From Mucilaginibacter pallidiroseus (GTDB lineage: Bacteria; Bacteroidota; Bacteroidia; Sphingobacteriales; Sphingobacteriaceae), in assembly GCF_007846085.1 (NCBI RefSeq), contig NZ_VOEJ01000001.1, positions 620,001 to 684,000 of the forward strand: DNA of 64,000 nucleotides. The letters run 5' to 3'. Under the pieces are notes generated by a model. The model had not been told where the DNA came from. It did no database searches and was given only the letters and a program-made list of their open reading frames with translations. The position numbers and the translations under genes are program-made. This document shows, one piece after another, positions 61,934 to 64,000 of this stretch; position 1 is the first letter of the stretch; each line of letters starts with the position of its first letter.

Positions 61934-62431
61934 TTAGTCGTCCTGCTTTTTTATCAGGGCTGTTACCAGCAAATATACGCCTGTAAACACAATTAACAAC
62001 GATATTAAATCCATTAAGGTAATACCATCATTTGGGTTAAAATAATAAATGGTAAACATCTCAAAATAAGGCGGGGCTGGCATTATTATCATAGCCATAC
62101 CCAGCGTTATCATCAAGGTGCCAATGATGCCTACTAATGATTTCCTCAATCGCTCCTGGAAAATATATTTTTTGGATATTTTGCTGTCAAGCGGAGTTTG
62201 GTTAAGCAAAAACTCAAAATTGTTAAGCATATCCATCCTATCCTGCCCGGTATCAATATCCTTAAATGCCTGCAAGCTTACCGAGGGCGATTCATCAATT
62301 GCCTGGTTGATTTTCCGTTGAATAGCTTTTGCGCGGTCGCGGTTAATAACACCCTGCTTTAATAGCGTTACCAGCTCATCTGCCTTTTGCTCTAACAGCG
62401 CGGCCTCATCTGCATGTTCTTTATAATCCAA
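61934..62431 (-). CDS. Two-helix membrane protein heading the partner-switching operon
   Basis: 165 aa, not recognised. The first ~95 residues are soluble, acidic and helical, with HADEAALLEQKADELVTLLK suggesting a coiled coil. Two transmembrane helices follow (SLVGIIGTLMITLGMAMIIM and LMDLISLLIVFTGVYLLVTA) joined by a short loop PAPPYFEMFTIYYFNP that would face the periplasm. It is 8 bp upstream of the receiver-phosphatase gene, so it could tether or inform that protein at the membrane; this role is inference from position. Confidence 0.65.
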   Translation of the reverse strand: MDYKEHADEAALLEQKADELVTLLKQGVINRDRAKAIQRKINQAIDESPSVSLQAFKDIDTGQDRMDMLNNFEFLLNQTPLDSKISKKYIFQERLRKSLVGIIGTLMITLGMAMIIMPAPPYFEMFTIYYFNPNDGITLMDLISLLIVFTGVYLLVTALIKKQDD

Positions 62432-62457
62432 TTGGGTAAACGTTATTTAAATTGAGT

Positions 62458-62465
62458 TACTTTTG
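62458..62465 (+). promoter_or_regulatory. -7-like box for the glycosyltransferase gene at 62508
   Basis: TACTTTTG fits TAnnTTTG, 42 bp before the ATG and inside the 76-bp divergent region shared with the partner-switching operon. Confidence 0.45.
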
Positions 62466-62507
62466 TTATTATTATACCGTTAAACAACATATCTTAAAAA
62501 ATAAGGA

Positions 62508-63431
62508 ATGAATAAGGTTTCGATAGTTACCATCAATTACAATCAAGACAAGATAACCGAAGAACTTTTAGTATCCATAGCCGAAACCAATACTTACGCT
62601 AACATTGAAACAATTGTTGTTGACAATGGCAGTACGCACAACCCGGTGCCCGAGTGGACTACCAAATTTCCCGATGTTAAGTTTATACGGTCAGAAAGCA
62701 ACCTGGGTTTCTCTGGTGGTAATAATTTGGGCATTGCCGATGCAACGGGCGACTACTATTTCCTGGTAAATAATGATACCGAGTTTACACCCGGGCTGGT
62801 TCAGAAGCTCGTGGATATACTTGATACGCACCCCCATGTTGGCATTATATCGCCCAAGTTGATGTACCATTTTAATAAAAACATTATACAGTACGTAGGC
62901 TTCACCCAAGTTGATTATTATACCTGCCGCAACCGCGCTGTGGGCAAAAATGAAACCGACAAGGGGCAGTATGATAACTTGCTTGGCCAAACTGGCTATT
63001 GCCATGGCGGCGCCATGATGGTAAAGCGCGAAACCTGCGCAAAGGCAGGCTTAATGGCCGATAACTTTTTTATTTATTACGAAGAGGTTGATTGGGGCGA
63101 GCGTATAAACAAATCGGGCTACCAGGCTTGGGTGCGCGGCGATGCTGTTATTTACCACAAAGAATCGATGACGGTTGGTAAAAAAAGTGCTTTTAAGGAG
63201 TACTTCATGAATCGTAACCGCATATTATTCATCAGGCATAATGCGCCTGCGTTTAAGGCGCTGGTGTTTTACTTTTATTTTATGCTGATGGTGGTGCCCC
63301 GTAATATTGTAAACTATATTAAAGAAGGAAAAACCGAATTTATAAGCATCCTTTTCCGGGCCATATGGTGGAACGTTACCCATAGCAAGCACAGCACCGA
63401 ACTTGGTTTTACCCCTAATAAAGTTAAATGA
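62508..63431 (+). CDS. Family 2 glycosyltransferase, WbbL/rhamnosyltransferase-like
   Basis: 307 aa. SIVTINYNQDKITEELL, ETIVVDNGSTHNPVPEW, SNLGFSGGNNLGIADATG and YFLVNNDTEFTPG are the GT-A elements of the WbbL group, and YCHGGAMMVKRETCAKAG with YEEVDWGERI follows in the acceptor part. Near the C-terminus a hydrophobic helix (ALVFYFYFMLMVVPRNIV) may tether it. Homologues transfer rhamnose or other deoxysugars onto lipid-linked glycans. Its stop overlaps the next glycosyltransferase start by 4 bp, and it is divergent from the partner-switching operon. Confidence 0.9.
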   Translation: MNKVSIVTINYNQDKITEELLVSIAETNTYANIETIVVDNGSTHNPVPEWTTKFPDVKFIRSESNLGFSGGNNLGIADATGDYYFLVNNDTEFTPGLVQKLVDILDTHPHVGIISPKLMYHFNKNIIQYVGFTQVDYYTCRNRAVGKNETDKGQYDNLLGQTGYCHGGAMMVKRETCAKAGLMADNFFIYYEEVDWGERINKSGYQAWVRGDAVIYHKESMTVGKKSAFKEYFMNRNRILFIRHNAPAFKALVFYFYFMLMVVPRNIVNYIKEGKTEFISILFRAIWWNVTHSKHSTELGFTPNKVK

Positions 63432-64000
63432 TAGTTGCCTTTTGGATAAGCCTTTTTATTGCTTTTTACACATACGCCGGTTACGGCATTTTGCTATATT
63501 TTATAATAAAGATAAAGCGAGCAGTTAAGGGTAAGCCTGCGTTGCCACCGATTATTGACGACCAACTGCCAACGTGTACCCTTGTTGTGGCTGCCTATAA
63601 CGAGGAGGCTTATATGCACCAAAAGATCGCCAATTGCCTGCAGTTGGACTACCCGCAAGGTAAGCTGGATTTCATATTTGTTACCGATGGTTCTACCGAC
63701 GGTACCCCCTCTGTTATTGCGCAACACCCCGAAATTAAGCTATTACACAAACCGGAGCGAGCCGGTAAAATCGCCGCGGTACACCGCGCTATGGAGAATG
63801 TAGATACTGAAGTTGTTGTATTTACAGATGCTAACACTTTCTTGAATAAGGAGGCTATTACCCGCATTTGCAGGCATTATGCCGATAAGACTGTGGGCGC
63901 AGTTGCCGGCGAAAAACGTGTACAGGTTGACGAAAATGCCGATGCGAGTGCGGCAGGCGAAGGCTTTTACTGGAAATACGAATCGACACTAAAGAAATGG
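63428..64000 (+). CDS. Family 2 glycosyltransferase, N-terminal part (3' truncated by window)
   Basis: 191 codons are present with no stop before the window end. An N-terminal transmembrane helix (IVAFWISLFIAFYTYAGYGI) precedes the GT-A domain: CTLVVAAYNEEAYMHQKI, FIFVTDGSTDGTPSVI, PERAGKIAAVHRAM and the DxD-like VVFTDANTFLNKEA. This layout is that of processive or membrane-associated GT2 enzymes (BcsA/HAS-like group), whose C-terminal helices would lie beyond the window. ATGA overlap with the preceding gene implies coupling and a shared polysaccharide pathway. Confidence 0.88.
   Translation, partial: MIVAFWISLFIAFYTYAGYGILLYFIIKIKRAVKGKPALPPIIDDQLPTCTLVVAAYNEEAYMHQKIANCLQLDYPQGKLDFIFVTDGSTDGTPSVIAQHPEIKLLHKPERAGKIAAVHRAMENVDTEVVVFTDANTFLNKEAITRICRHYADKTVGAVAGEKRVQVDENADASAAGEGFYWKYESTLKKW

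Overview
The window reads as chromosomal DNA of a Bacteroidota bacterium, most likely family Sphingobacteriaceae (Mucilaginibacter/Pedobacter type). The evidence is the fused MurF-alanine racemase, TAnnTTTG-type -7 promoter boxes upstream of tRNA and protein genes, weak Shine-Dalgarno signals, lipoproteins with Bacteroidota-style lipoboxes, DUF4199, TPR-type sensor kinases, and a eukaryote-like GS-II glutamine synthetase. Genus assignment is inference. The DNA is gene-dense and mostly ordinary core genome. There is no rRNA, CRISPR array, complete insertion sequence or prophage.

Layout. 1-4.3 kb: 3' end of smc, a lipoprotein S41 protease, and a tight minus-strand set (LolD-like ATPase, unknown 105-aa protein, HAD-like protein with an altered nucleophile). 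4.4-8 kb: sucC, YceI, a doubly frameshifted lipoprotein gene, a YciO/TsaC-like protein. 8-15.3 kb: transporters (SMR, NhaA, SSS symporter, two tandem MFS pumps), an isolated trpA and a LOG-family protein. 15.3-19.3 kb: DUF502, MurF-Alr, RecX, tRNA-Gly and tRNA-Leu. 19.3-20.2 kb: decayed remnants behind tRNA-Leu and an MltR-like gene. 20.3-27.2 kb: a MocR-type regulator lacking its PLP lysine, divergent from a TonB-dependent receptor; then a phosphate operon (PiT transporter, universal stress protein, metallophosphoesterase) with paired palindromes upstream. 27.3-33.5 kb: GT92-like glycosyltransferase, xylA, a second tRNA-Gly, GNAT, TPR histidine kinase, BLUF photoreceptor.

33.9-39.7 kb is a molybdenum cofactor block: moaD and moaE on plus; moeA, moaC, a MobB-MobA fusion and a MoeB-rhodanese protein on minus; then a MocA-like nucleotidyltransferase. 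moaA and any molybdoenzyme are outside the window. 39.7-47.8 kb: galactose mutarotase, GH43 hydrolase, HAD phosphatase, small-molecule kinase-like protein, and two different glutamine synthetase-family genes flanking a gamma-glutamylcyclotransferase-like gene. 48-57.5 kb: malate:quinone oxidoreductase, a TonB-domain protein, two family-2 glycosyltransferases, a membrane protein, a GH3-type acyl-amido synthetase, dxr and rseP.

57.6-64 kb is the most system-like part. A five-gene minus-strand operon encodes a membrane protein, a receiver-PP2C phosphatase, a STAS protein, a GHKL ATPase and a membrane acyltransferase. Together they form a partner-switching signalling module with no sigma factor in view. 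It is divergent from two overlapping family-2 glycosyltransferase genes, the last cut by the window end, which suggests control of surface polysaccharide.
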